Below, one piece after another: positions 52,314 to 61,693 of a stretch of 64,000 nucleotides of DNA. The position numbers were made by a program, and so were the translations under genes. Each line of letters opens with the position of its first letter. The stretch's first letter is position 1. Origin of the DNA: Dactylosporangium fulvum (GTDB taxonomy: Bacteria; Actinomycetota; Actinomycetes; Mycobacteriales; Micromonosporaceae); assembly GCF_025137375.1 (NCBI RefSeq), contig NZ_CP073720.1:5170501-5234500 (forward strand), in the 5' to 3' direction. A model generated the notes under the pieces. That model ran no database searches and was not told where the DNA came from. It was given only the letters and a program-made list of their open reading frames with translations.

Positions 52314-53882
52314 ATGCGCAGAAGACGGGCACTCGCCATCGGCGCGGCCATCCTCGCCGCCGCCGCGAGCGTCGTCACCAGCCCGGCACCGGCCCACGCG
52401 GTCCAGGTCACCGGGCTCGCCGCCGCCATCGCCCTGAACAACTGCTCGGGCTCGCTGGTGCGGTACCCGAACTCGGCCGACACCGACCGGGCCATGCTGC
52501 TCACCAACGGCCACTGCTACGAGAACGGCTTCATCAACGCCGGTCAGGTGCTGCAGAACCGGACCAGCAACCGCACCGGCACACTGCTCGGCGACACCGG
52601 CAACGCGCTCGGCACCGTGCGCGCCGACATGCTGCTCTACGCCACGATGACCAACACCGACGTGGCGCTGTACCGCCTCAACGAGACCTTCGCCTCGATC
52701 AGGACGAAGTACAACACCACCGCGCTGACGATCGCCGCCAACCGTCCGGCCGACGGCACCGCGATGACCATCCCGTCGAGCTACTGGAAGCAGGTCTGGA
52801 CCTGCTCGATCAACGGCTTCGTGCCCACCCTGCGCGAGGACCAGTGGACGTGGCACGACGCGATCCGGTACAACACCGGCTGCCAGACCACCCACGGCAC
52901 GTCGGGCTCGCCGATCGTCCGCGCGTCCGACCGGCAGATCATCGGGATCAACAACACCGGCAACGACGACGGCGCCAGCTGCACGCTGAACAACCCGTGC
53001 GAGGTCGACGCCAACGGCAACGTCACCGTCAAGCAGGGCCAGTCGTACGGTGAACAGACCTACTGGTTCACCACCTGCCTCAACACCAGCCAGGTCATCG
53101 ACCTGTCGATCGCCGGCTGCCTGCTCACCAAGCCGCCGGGCAGCGGCAACACCGTTACCGTGACCAATCCGGGCGCGCAGACCACGACCGTCGGCACGCC
53201 GAAGCAGCTGCAGATCTCGGCGAGCTCCTCCGGTGCCGGCCAGACGCTCACCTACTCGGCGACCGGCCTGCCGGACGGGCTGACGATCAACGCGAGCACC
53301 GGCCTGATCTCCGGCACGCCCACCACCGCGCAGACGGCGACCAGCACCGTCACCGCCCGCGACACGACCGGCGCGACCGGCACCGCGAGCTTCTCCTGGA
53401 CGGTCACCGGCGGGGGCGGCGGCACCTGCACCGGGCAGCGGCTGGCCAACCCCGGCTTCGAGTCGGGCGCCGCGTCGTGGTCCGGCACCACCGGGGCGAT
53501 CGGGCAGTGGGGCGGCCAGGGCCAGCCGGCGCACGGCGGCACGTACAGCGCCTGGCTGCTGGGCTACGGTTCGACGCACACCGAGTCGGTGTCGCAGGCG
53601 GTGACGATCCCCGCCGGCTGCAGCGCGACGCTGACGTTCTGGGTGCACGTCGACTCGGCCGAGACGACGACCACCACGGCGTACGACAAACTGACGGTGA
53701 CGGCCGGCTCGACGACCATGGCGACGCTGTCGAACCTGAACAAGGCGGGCGGGTACGTTCAGAAGTCCTACAGCCTGAACGCGTTCGCCGGCCAGACGGT
53801 GACGCTGAAGTTCACCGGCACCGAGGACTCCTCCCTGCAGACCTCCTTCGTCCTGGACGACCTCGCCGTAACCGTCAGCTGA
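52314..53882 (+). CDS. Secreted trypsin-like serine protease with Ig and binding domains
   Basis: A 522-residue exported protease: signal peptide (RRALAIGAAILAAAASVVTS), an S1-like catalytic domain with triad His67 (LLTNGHC), Asp116 (NTDVALYRL) and Ser198 (HGTSGSPIV), and several paired cysteines as in lysyl-endopeptidase-like enzymes. A putative-Ig domain (about 285-370: TYSATGLPDGLTINASTGLI) and a C-terminal jelly-roll (about 377-522: RLANPGFESGAASWSG ... SFVLDDLAVTVS) follow, the latter probably binding cell-wall or plant polymer. The ATG at 52314 follows GGAGAAGGG. Confidence 0.9.
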   Translation: MRRRRALAIGAAILAAAASVVTSPAPAHAVQVTGLAAAIALNNCSGSLVRYPNSADTDRAMLLTNGHCYENGFINAGQVLQNRTSNRTGTLLGDTGNALGTVRADMLLYATMTNTDVALYRLNETFASIRTKYNTTALTIAANRPADGTAMTIPSSYWKQVWTCSINGFVPTLREDQWTWHDAIRYNTGCQTTHGTSGSPIVRASDRQIIGINNTGNDDGASCTLNNPCEVDANGNVTVKQGQSYGEQTYWFTTCLNTSQVIDLSIAGCLLTKPPGSGNTVTVTNPGAQTTTVGTPKQLQISASSSGAGQTLTYSATGLPDGLTINASTGLISGTPTTAQTATSTVTARDTTGATGTASFSWTVTGGGGGTCTGQRLANPGFESGAASWSGTTGAIGQWGGQGQPAHGGTYSAWLLGYGSTHTESVSQAVTIPAGCSATLTFWVHVDSAETTTTTAYDKLTVTAGSTTMATLSNLNKAGGYVQKSYSLNAFAGQTVTLKFTGTEDSSLQTSFVLDDLAVTVS

Positions 53883-53892
53883 CGCTCCCGGT

Positions 53893-53926
53893 CCGGGCCG
53901 GCCTCGACGTCCCGAGGCCGGCCCGG
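53893..53926. terminator. GC hairpin between convergent genes
   Basis: Perfect 14-bp stem CCGGGCCGGCCTCG / CGAGGCCGGCCCGG with a 6-nt loop. It ends the protease gene and also closes the lower-GC three-gene set on the other strand. Confidence 0.82.
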
Positions 53927-53929
53927 GTC

Positions 53930-54478
53930 TCAGTCGTAAGTCAGAGGTTCGGTGCCGCTTGCGTCGATGTACTGGACGAGATCCACGCGTCCATAGTCGC
54001 GGAAGATCTCGGAAATCTTGGAACTGAAGTACCTTGCTTCCGTCGCGCTCAGGCCCTCGATGAACTGGGCGAACGCGACACCGAGCCGAACCTGGGCATG
54101 AAGCGGCGAGTGGTTTGTCATCTCGCTGATCAGGCGGTTGAACCCAGAGGCCGGATCAAACGCCGTCTCCGCGAGTGACGGGTGTCGCACCAGGACGTAG
54201 GCCCGTGCCAGCGCTGGGTTTGCCAACACCCGGTGGGCGAGATGCTTGAGTTCCTCCATTTCGGATTGTCGCCGAACCTCGCCGAAGACCAGTTCCGATT
54301 GCTGTCTGTGCAGGCGTTCCTCGGCGGCTAGGTCGTACTCCGCAACGCTGACGCGGATGTCGGCGTCGAGGATGCGCACCCCTCTTCGCGTGTGGCGATC
54401 GCCGGCCAACCAGTCGGCCGCTGCGGCTTGCGCAGCGGTGTGCCGTGCTAGTTCGAACCTGGCTAGTATCGGCTGCAT
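53930..54478 (-). CDS. Small helical protein, third gene of the putative conflict locus
   Basis: A 182-residue, mostly helical soluble protein of unknown family (ARFELARHTAAQAAAADWLA, RLHRQQSELVFGEVRRQSEM, EELKHLAHRVLANPALARAY, EARYFSSKISEIFRDYG). The start at the ATG 54478 is used because sequence upstream is not protein-like. It lies 187 bases downstream of the large P-loop-like protein gene, on the same strand, with the same lower GC content. It may be an effector, adaptor or antitoxin-like partner; no catalytic motif is visible. Confidence 0.6.
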   Translation of the reverse strand: MQPILARFELARHTAAQAAAADWLAGDRHTRRGVRILDADIRVSVAEYDLAAEERLHRQQSELVFGEVRRQSEMEELKHLAHRVLANPALARAYVLVRHPSLAETAFDPASGFNRLISEMTNHSPLHAQVRLGVAFAQFIEGLSATEARYFSSKISEIFRDYGRVDLVQYIDASGTEPLTYD

Positions 54479-54665
54479 GCCACACACGATGTGGTTTACC
54501 GCGAGATCGGCCGGCTGTGACGGACAACGATGGACTGGGCGAACCGCCCAACGAGCGGTGACGTCAACACTGAAGCTGAAGCCGGCGGTCCTGGCCGGAA
54601 GGCGGTCGGCGTATCGTGCCAATCCTCTGCGCCCTGACCGCGATTGTGACGGCCAGCGCATCTCG

Positions 54666-56753
54666 TCACTGCCCCTGGCTCACGGCGCCCGGCTCAGCGA
54701 GCCCGCGATATTGTGCCGAATCAACGCCGAACAGCGCCTCCGTGATCGATTTGCGGATCCGGAGTTCGATCGAGGTGGGCTGGTCTTGGTGATACAGCCC
54801 TTCGCAGAGATGGATGATCCTGCTCGTCCGGCCTGGCCGGTCGGCGTCCTCGGCCGCGTCGATCAGGATCTGCGCGATCGGTAGGGCCCAGTTGTTGTCG
54901 CGATTGGCATGCTGCAGCCACAGGAGCACGATCCGCTTGGTCTCGGCTGCGCGGTCGCCGTTGGTCAGCAGCGAGGACCACGCGGCGATGAGCCAGCGCA
55001 TGTCGCTGTCGCGGCCGGTCTCGGTCAGCACCGAAACCATGCCGTCCGGCTCCGTCGCACCCAGTATCGCAAGCGACAGCTGCACGGTTCCCCGTGTGTT
55101 CGCAGTATGGTCATGTTGCCGCGACGTCAGTACTCGTGCGAAGGCCTCCCGTGCCTTCGACGAACCAATGAGCTTCTGTACAGCATCGGCCACCGCGTTA
55201 CAAACTCGGTCATCGTCATGCATTGCGAGATGTTCGAGCCGCTTGACCACAATCGACATGCCGGCCTTCTCTAGATCGCGTCCGCATGCGATGGCAACCG
55301 TGAGCGCACGCAGCGAACCTGTCCCGCTACGTCCACTGTTGATGACCCACTCACGAGTCTCGTCGCGAACCTTCCGGCCGAATGTCGTGTCCAACGCGCA
55401 CGACGTCACTAGATCGGCGGCTGCCGTGATCAAACTCGGATTCTTCGCCCATTCGTCGACCGCGCGCCGAAGCAGAACGAGATCCCGCCGGGCGAGCACC
55501 GTCCGGGTCAACAGGTCGATGGCCAGGTCGCTCATTCGTTGCCGGTCGTCGTCTGAGACCTCTGTGACGCCATGGATCGCTGACGGCAACCCGATCAACC
55601 AACCCCGGAAGCGCGGCGCCAGATCGGGACGGTTGCGCTGGAAGAAGTTGACGACGGCGGATGGATAGCCCGGCTTGCCGAACGCAATGCAGTCTGCGGC
55701 GTCAACGGTTGCGCCGACCTCATGGGCAAGCTCGATGATGCCAGGAGCGGCAAGGCCGGTTGAGACTGCGCCTGGATCGAGGTCTCCGGCGAGGCTGGCT
55801 GCGACGGTGTACACGACCTCGGCCGGGCAGCCCGGAAACACCGCCGTCGTGAGTAGAAAACCATGGGCTAGAGGACCGGGCTTTCGACGGTGCCACTCGA
55901 CGAGCTCCTTGCGCCAGTTCTGCAGTGCCGCAAGGACGGCGTCGACCCGTGGGTCGGTCGCGTTGGGAGATCTGGAGGCTTCAGTGGATGGCGCCGCCGC
56001 CTCCGCCTCATTGACCAAGCCGGCCACATGGACGGCGTATGCCGCAGTGGTCCGTGTGAGCGCCTGCGCGACTGGGGTCGTCAGCCAGTAGGTCGCTCGC
56101 GACCTGTCGTTGAGGTATTGCTCGAACACTTGTGCAGCAGGCGGACCCGTAAACCTGATCTCATAGGCCTGTGCGCCCGCGCCGACTCTTTCCCACAGGG
56201 ACTCGGACGCCACTACCACGAGGAACGATCGCGCCTCGCGCAGTTGTGCGCTGAGGTCGTGCAGTGAGCGGCCGAAGGCCGGCGTGATCACCTCGTCGTC
56301 GGCTCTCGCGTCAAGGACGTATCCGACCTCCTCAGCGAGCCGTATTCCGGAGATGTCAAAGACCTCGTTGAATCCGCGACGTATCTCACGTAGGCGAAGC
56401 GGTCGATCTGGCCTCGCGGGCCATTCGGTGCGATGGTGGAGGGTCGCGAGGGTACATACTGCGCTAGTGAAACGTCCAACGCCGCGCGCGCCGACGAGCA
56501 CCGTGACGTGATGTTCTGCCAGAAGATTCAGGATATCCGGTGTCTCAATCGGTTCGCAGTACGTCAGCTGCATCTGCTGCACCAGATCGGGCGGCACGCT
56601 GTGGTCATCGAGCATGCGCTGAACGTACGTGTTGTGGAAGGCGTGGCCCTCCAGTCGTTCGATGTACTGGCCGAAGTTGGTGAGGGGCATCCGGCGCCCG
56701 GCGTCTTCCGCAGCGGCCGCCTCGTCGGGTCGAGCCACGTCATTGCCGTCCAT
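54666..56753 (-). CDS. Large protein with degenerate P-loop and helical repeats
   Basis: A 695-residue protein. After a short acidic N-terminus comes a helical region (GQYIERLEGHAFHNTYVQRM), then TVLVGARGVGRFTSAVCTLA (84-103), which sits where a STAND/AAA-type Walker A would be, but with Arg-Phe-Thr in place of the Lys-[Ser/Thr] pair. Residues about 105-290 are consistent with the rest of an NTPase core (LREARSFLVVVASESLWERV). From about 330 onward the protein is a solenoid of HEAT-like helices (LEHLAMHDDDRVCNAVADAV). Its start overlaps the cyclase-like gene by 14 bases. Such sensor solenoids are common in NTP-dependent conflict systems; function here is inferred. Confidence 0.7.
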   Translation of the reverse strand: MDGNDVARPDEAAAAEDAGRRMPLTNFGQYIERLEGHAFHNTYVQRMLDDHSVPPDLVQQMQLTYCEPIETPDILNLLAEHHVTVLVGARGVGRFTSAVCTLATLHHRTEWPARPDRPLRLREIRRGFNEVFDISGIRLAEEVGYVLDARADDEVITPAFGRSLHDLSAQLREARSFLVVVASESLWERVGAGAQAYEIRFTGPPAAQVFEQYLNDRSRATYWLTTPVAQALTRTTAAYAVHVAGLVNEAEAAAPSTEASRSPNATDPRVDAVLAALQNWRKELVEWHRRKPGPLAHGFLLTTAVFPGCPAEVVYTVAASLAGDLDPGAVSTGLAAPGIIELAHEVGATVDAADCIAFGKPGYPSAVVNFFQRNRPDLAPRFRGWLIGLPSAIHGVTEVSDDDRQRMSDLAIDLLTRTVLARRDLVLLRRAVDEWAKNPSLITAAADLVTSCALDTTFGRKVRDETREWVINSGRSGTGSLRALTVAIACGRDLEKAGMSIVVKRLEHLAMHDDDRVCNAVADAVQKLIGSSKAREAFARVLTSRQHDHTANTRGTVQLSLAILGATEPDGMVSVLTETGRDSDMRWLIAAWSSLLTNGDRAAETKRIVLLWLQHANRDNNWALPIAQILIDAAEDADRPGRTSRIIHLCEGLYHQDQPTSIELRIRKSITEALFGVDSAQYRGLAEPGAVSQGQ

Positions 56754-57570
56754 TGCCGCCCCTACGGTGGTCGGGCAGAGCGGAACCTGCGTGAAAGACG
56801 GCGTTGCCTGCCACATGGTCAATGGCCTGGCCGTAGTTGGTGTCGATGTGGCGAGATGACGCCGTCGCGGCCGAAGCCGGCGTGCTGGGCGCCTGCCCGG
56901 TCGGCGATACCGGAGCTGGCGACATCTGATCGACGAGCGGGTGGATGCCATGGGTGAGGAGGAGCCCGGATGGCCGCGGGACGTAAACGTAGCCAGCAGT
57001 TCCGAACTCCTTGCCGGACACTGTGGCCTGAACCTCGACCAGTTCGGAGGGTTGCACAGTGCAGCGCTCGGCCTCGACGGCATCGTTCATCGCCCGAGCC
57101 GACAACATCGCGGCCACACACGTGACCCGGCTGTCGGAACGGCGCAGCACCTGCTTCAACTGGTCGCTGTCGAGCAGACGGTGGACGAGGACTCGGCTCG
57201 TGCCGCTCCCGTCACGCTTTGGGTCGCCCGACGAGTAGACGGGACCGACGTGCACCGCGACCCGCACGCGCATCAGCGGCGAGTATCGATCGGTTTGGGT
57301 ATTGCGATCGGCCAGAGCGATCTGCAGGTTCGGCAGGAGTCCTTCGACGATGCGCGGCGTGAATTCGGGCGGGTAGCCGAACACGTAGCCGTCGCCGGCC
57401 GGATCGGGAAACATCCGTTGTTCCCAGACGTGTGCTAGGCCGGATTTGTGCATCGCTTGACCCAGCAGACTTTCGAGCTCCACGCCGAACTCGGGCAATC
57501 GCACATCCGAGTTCTTGCTGAATTGCTCGGCGTCGACCGCGAGCAGTCCTAGGTACGGTGGGACGTTCAA
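56740..57570 (-). CDS. Class III nucleotide-cyclase-like protein
   Basis: A 276-residue protein. Residues about 1-200 resemble the cyclase homology domain: LGLLAVDAEQFSKN with the first metal Asp (D13), PAGDGYVFGYPPEF with the second (D60, 47 residues later as in class III cyclases) and RVRVAVHVGPVYSS for the dimer-site strand. The C-terminal about 70 residues are disordered Pro/Ala/Ser/His. The TTG start at 57570 is supported by GGAGGAGG. It may make or sense a nucleotide signal for the overlapping downstream gene. Activity is not certain, because the substrate-specifying residues could not be confirmed by eye. Confidence 0.68.
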   Translation of the reverse strand: MNVPPYLGLLAVDAEQFSKNSDVRLPEFGVELESLLGQAMHKSGLAHVWEQRMFPDPAGDGYVFGYPPEFTPRIVEGLLPNLQIALADRNTQTDRYSPLMRVRVAVHVGPVYSSGDPKRDGSGTSRVLVHRLLDSDQLKQVLRRSDSRVTCVAAMLSARAMNDAVEAERCTVQPSELVEVQATVSGKEFGTAGYVYVPRPSGLLLTHGIHPLVDQMSPAPVSPTGQAPSTPASAATASSRHIDTNYGQAIDHVAGNAVFHAGSALPDHRRGGNGRQ

Positions 57571-58100
57571 AGATGGCCTCCTCCGTTGGTGCCTGAGACC
57601 AGCCTGATCGCGGAGGAAACCGTGTTGTGTAACCTAGCTGATACTTTCGACGTAACGACGCTCACGAACTGAGAGCTGGAATCGGCCTTGCCCGGAACCC
57701 ATTGATCGACGTAGTTTGAGTGATTGCCGTTGCGCTCTTGGTGGCATTTCTCGCGCCCAGGTACTTGCGTGGACCGAATGATCGCCGCGATTAAGTTCTT
57801 GTCACAAGACCGATCTCGGGGGCGTTGGTGACGCTCGTGTGGCGTTCGGGCCGGTTGATGAAGCCGAAACCTGTTGCGTCCATGAAGATGGTGCAAGATC
57901 GTCAGCCTGGCGATTGTGGAAGTGCTCCATCTGCTCCAGGGTGCATACGCGCCGGCCGGTTGTCCGGGTGCCGAGGCTGCTGTCGGGCACCAGGGCCTAT
58001 CGGCCTGGGGACTAAGTTGTCGTGTATGGCGTGGATTGCTGGCCGGGCAGGGTGAGGACGTCGGGCAATCTGCGGTCCCCACCCCGCGAGCGGTCCTGCG
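57571..58100. other. Promoter side of the cyclase-like gene, no confident gene
   Basis: About 530 bases of lower GC. A minus-strand frame ending HNTVSSAIRLVSGTNGGGHL stops exactly in the cyclase start (TTGA overlap). Its last about 45 codons look translated, but no good start is found, so a leader peptide is possible. The palindrome CTTGTcACAAG lies near 57797. No transposase, tRNA or attachment site is recognised. Confidence 0.4.
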
Positions 58101-59111
58101 TCAGGAGTCCTGCGCCTTGCCCGTCGTGACGCGGGCGAGGATCAGGGCCACCAGGATGATCAGGCCGTAGACGGCCTGGATCCACTGGGCCGAGACACCG
58201 GCCAGGGTCAGGATGTTGTTGATCAGGCCGAGCACCAGGACGCCGCAGAGGGCGCCGAACAGGGTGCCCTTGCCGCCGTCCATGCTCACGCCCCCGATGA
58301 CGGCGGCCGCGAAGACCTGGAAGATCATGCCTTCGCCCTGGGCCGCGGCCACCGAGCCCAGGCGGCCGGTCATCAGCAGCCCGGCCAGGGCCGCCAGCAG
58401 GCCGGCCACCATGAACACGATCCAGATCACCCGGTCGCTGCGGATGCCGGCCGCCCGTGCCGCGTCGATGTTGCCGCCGATCGCGTAGACGGCGCGGCCG
58501 TGGCGGAACCAGCCCAGGGCGGCGATGCCGGCCGCGAACAGGGCCGCGCAGATCCAGATCGACAGCGGCAGGCCCAGCCAGGCCGTGTTGCCCAGGTACA
58601 ACACCGACGGTGGCACTTCGAAGACGCTCTGGCCGCCGGTGATGCCGATCTGCAGGCCCCGCAGCGTGATGAGCATGCCCAGCGTGACGATGAACGCGGA
58701 CAGCCCGAAGCGCAGGATCAGCAGGCCGTTGAGCGCACCGACGGCCACGCCGACGAGCAGGCAGATCGGCACGGCGAGCGCGTAGGGCCACTCGGTGCCG
58801 ATGCCGTTGCTCGCGGCCGGGATCACCAGCGCGACGCCGAGCGCCGGGGCCAGGCCGACGGTCGACTCCAGGGACAGGTCGAACCGGCCGCCGATGAGGA
58901 TCAGCGTCTCGGCCAGGACCAGCAGCGACAGCTCGGTCTGCTGCTGCAGGACGTTGACGAGGTTCGCGCGGGTCAGGAACACCGGATCGATCAGCGCACC
59001 CACGATGAGCAGCACGATGATCGCCGGTACGAGCGTGAGGTCGCGCATCCGGGCGAGCCGCGGCACCGCGCGCCGCCGCACCGGGGTCGGGGCCTGGACG
59101 GTGGTGGTCAT
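58101..59111 (-). CDS. Ribose-type sugar ABC permease (L-fucose importer)
   Basis: A 336-residue RbsC-like permease, about 8-10 helices, with the family signature LSLESTVGLAPALGVALVIP and the loop AVYAIGGNIDAARAAGI. The start MTTTVQAPTPVRRRAVPRLA at 59111 overlaps the ATPase gene by ATGA. It forms the membrane channel of the importer encoded by this operon. Because the operon begins with L-fuconate dehydratase, the cargo is probably L-fucose or a related deoxy sugar; this is inference from context. Confidence 0.9.
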   Translation of the reverse strand: MTTTVQAPTPVRRRAVPRLARMRDLTLVPAIIVLLIVGALIDPVFLTRANLVNVLQQQTELSLLVLAETLILIGGRFDLSLESTVGLAPALGVALVIPAASNGIGTEWPYALAVPICLLVGVAVGALNGLLILRFGLSAFIVTLGMLITLRGLQIGITGGQSVFEVPPSVLYLGNTAWLGLPLSIWICAALFAAGIAALGWFRHGRAVYAIGGNIDAARAAGIRSDRVIWIVFMVAGLLAALAGLLMTGRLGSVAAAQGEGMIFQVFAAAVIGGVSMDGGKGTLFGALCGVLVLGLINNILTLAGVSAQWIQAVYGLIILVALILARVTTGKAQDS

Positions 59112-60643
59112 GACGAGACTCCTTCGACGGCGGCGACCACGTCGGTGTCGCTCCAACCGGCCTGCAGTTCGGCGGTGACCCGCCCGTGGAACATGACGAG
59201 GACCCGGTCGCAGTGGCGCAGGTCGTCGAGCTCGTCGGAGACCATGAGGACGCCGGTGCCGGCGTCTGCGGCGGCGCGCACGGCGCCGAGCAGCGACTCC
59301 TTCGAGCGCACGTCGACCCCGGCGGTCGGGTTGATGAGCACCAGCACGCTGGGGTCGGTGCTCAGCGCCCGGGCCAGCACCACCTTCTGCGCGTTGCCGC
59401 CGGAGAGGCTGCCGACCGGCGCTTCGGGCCCCTCGGTGCGGATGTCGTAGCGCGCGATGAACTCCTCGGCGACGGCCCGGCGCCGGCTCGGCACGATCGC
59501 ACCCGCGGGACCGAACCGGCCGGCGATCGGCAGGGTCGCGTTCTCGCCGACGGACAGCAGCGGGATCAGCCCTTCCCGGTGCCGGTCCTGCGGCACGAGC
59601 CCGATGCCCGCGGCGAGCGCGGCCGGCACGCTGCCGGGCCGGACGCCGACCGGTCCGACCGAGATCGATCCGGCGGTGGGCCTGCGCAGCCCGCCGACCG
59701 TCTCGGCGAGCGTGACCTTGCCGCTGCTGCCGGAGCCGGTGACCCCGACGATCTCACCCGCCTTCACCTCCAGCGACAGCGGGTCGTAGGCACCGTCCAG
59801 CGCCAGGTCCCGCAGGCGCAGCGCGGGGGGCACGGAGGCCGGGACCGGTGGGCGCGGCTCGACCGACGTCAGCCCGACCGCCTCGCCGGTCATCGCCGTG
59901 ACGAGCGCGTCGTGACCCACGTCGGCGACCGGCTCGGTGAGCACCCAGCGGGCGTCGCGCAGGACGGTGACGGTGTCGCACACGTCGTACACCTCCTGCA
60001 GGTGATGGGAGATGAACAGCATCGTCACGCCGGTCGCCGAGAGGGCGCGGAGCCGGGTGAACAGCCGCTCGATGCCGGTGGCGTCGAGGCGGGCGGTCGG
60101 CTCGTCGAGGATGATGAACCGGGCGCCCTGCGACAGGGCCCGGGCGATCTCGACGAGCTGTCGCTGCTCGACGTCGAGGTCGCCGGCGAGCGTGCCGGGG
60201 CCGACGTCGACGGCGTACTCGTCGAGCAGGTCGCCGGCCCGTTGCCGCAGTGCCTTCCAGCGGATCGGTCCGCCGCCGGCCTGCCGGTTGAGGAACAGGT
60301 TCTCGGCGACGGTCAGGGTCGGGATGATCGTGGAGCGCTGGAACACGCAGGCGACCCGCTGCCGCCAGGCGGCCCGGTCGGCGGCCGGCGGTGCGGCGGC
60401 GCCGGCGAAGCGGATCTCGCCGCCGTCGGGCCGGTGCAGCCCGGTGAGCAGCGAGACGAGTGTGGACTTGCCGGCACCGTTGCGCCCGACGAGGGCGTGG
60501 GTGGAGCCGGCGGCGATGCGCATCGTGACGCCGTCGAGGGCGGTGGTGGCGCCGAAGCGCTTGGTGACGTCGACAGCCTCCACCGCCGGGTGCGTCGGTG
60601 CGCCCCCGGCGGTGGGCCGATCAAGCTGATCGAAGGACATCAT
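59108..60643 (-). CDS. Ribose-type sugar ABC ATPase (two domains)
   Basis: A 511-residue RbsA-like protein with two ATP-binding domains. The first has Walker A GRNGAGKST and Walker B FIILDEPTARLD. The second has the degenerate Walker A GVTGSGSSGKVTLAE and intact signature LSGGNAQKVVLARAL, as is normal in this family. It drives import through the adjacent permease. The start ATG at 60643 overlaps the binding-protein stop as ATGA. Confidence 0.92.
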   Translation of the reverse strand: MMSFDQLDRPTAGGAPTHPAVEAVDVTKRFGATTALDGVTMRIAAGSTHALVGRNGAGKSTLVSLLTGLHRPDGGEIRFAGAAAPPAADRAAWRQRVACVFQRSTIIPTLTVAENLFLNRQAGGGPIRWKALRQRAGDLLDEYAVDVGPGTLAGDLDVEQRQLVEIARALSQGARFIILDEPTARLDATGIERLFTRLRALSATGVTMLFISHHLQEVYDVCDTVTVLRDARWVLTEPVADVGHDALVTAMTGEAVGLTSVEPRPPVPASVPPALRLRDLALDGAYDPLSLEVKAGEIVGVTGSGSSGKVTLAETVGGLRRPTAGSISVGPVGVRPGSVPAALAAGIGLVPQDRHREGLIPLLSVGENATLPIAGRFGPAGAIVPSRRRAVAEEFIARYDIRTEGPEAPVGSLSGGNAQKVVLARALSTDPSVLVLINPTAGVDVRSKESLLGAVRAAADAGTGVLMVSDELDDLRHCDRVLVMFHGRVTAELQAGWSDTDVVAAVEGVSS

Positions 60644-61683
60644 TTGCCGATCTGGTTTCCCCACAACGCCGGGTCGTCGACGTTGTCCTTGGTGACGAGC
60701 GGAGCGGGCAGCTGGTCCTCGAGGACGCCGTCGCGGACCTGGACGATCGTGCTCTCGTGGTCGGTCTTGCCGGGCTGGAACGTCTTGCCCTCGACGGCGG
60801 CCTTGGCGTAGAACAGCGCGTACTTCGCGTAGAGGTCGGCCGGCTGGGACACGGTGGCGTCGATCTCGCCCTTGCGGATCGCCTCGAACTCCTGCGGGAT
60901 GCCGTCGTTGGAGACGATGAAGATGTGCTTCGGGTCGGTCGTCGGCACCAGCAGGTTCTTCGAGCGCAGCAGCTGCAGCGTCGGCGCCAGGAACACGCCG
61001 CCGGCCTGCATGTAGATGCCGTTGATGTCCGGGTGCTGCGCGAGGCGGGTCTGCAGCGCCGCGGACGCCTTCGCGCCCTCCCAGTCGGTCGGCTCGGCGA
61101 AGACCGTGATGCCGGGGTACTTGCTCTGCATGCACTCGGCGAACGCCTCGGAGCGGTCCCGGCCGTTCACCGACGACAGCGCGCCCTGGAACTCGATGAC
61201 CTTGCCCTTGCCGCCGAGCTTCTCGCCGAGGAACTCGCACGCCTTCTGGCCGTAGGCGCGGTTGTCGGCGCGGACGACCATGTAGACCTTGCCCTTGTCG
61301 GGCCGGGTGTCGACGGTGACCACGGGGATCTTCTTCTGCTCCAGGGTGGTGAGCGTGGTGGCGATGGCGCCGGTGTCCTGCGGTGCCATCACGATCGCCT
61401 TCGCGCCCTGGCTCGTCAACGCCTGCGTGTTCGCGACCAGCTTCGCGATGTCGTTCTGCGAGTTGGTCGGCGTCATGAGGTTGATCCCGCTCTCCTTGGC
61501 GTACTGCGGGATGTACTTCGCGTAGGAGTTCCAGAAGTCGGAGTCGGCCCGGGGCAGGTCGACCGCGATGGGTGCGCCGGCACCGGCGCCGCCGGAGGCG
61601 GAACCGCTCGGCTTGTCGGTGGATCCGCAGGCCGCGAGGGAGGCGACCAACGCGGCGGCGATGATCGGTTGCAGCAGTCTCAT
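60640..61683 (-). CDS. Sugar-binding lipoprotein of the fucose-type importer
   Basis: A 347-residue lipoprotein with lipobox LVASLAAC (Cys19) and a ribose-binding-protein fold (SDFWNSYAKYIPQYAKESGI, AKAIVMAPQDTGAIATTLTT, KHIFIVSNDGIPQEFEAIRK). It captures the substrate for the downstream ATPase and permease. It starts 11 bases after the L-fuconate dehydratase gene, so uptake and breakdown are in one operon. Confidence 0.92.
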   Translation of the reverse strand: MRLLQPIIAAALVASLAACGSTDKPSGSASGGAGAGAPIAVDLPRADSDFWNSYAKYIPQYAKESGINLMTPTNSQNDIAKLVANTQALTSQGAKAIVMAPQDTGAIATTLTTLEQKKIPVVTVDTRPDKGKVYMVVRADNRAYGQKACEFLGEKLGGKGKVIEFQGALSSVNGRDRSEAFAECMQSKYPGITVFAEPTDWEGAKASAALQTRLAQHPDINGIYMQAGGVFLAPTLQLLRSKNLLVPTTDPKHIFIVSNDGIPQEFEAIRKGEIDATVSQPADLYAKYALFYAKAAVEGKTFQPGKTDHESTIVQVRDGVLEDQLPAPLVTKDNVDDPALWGNQIGK

Positions 61684-61693
61684 GGCGAGTCCT

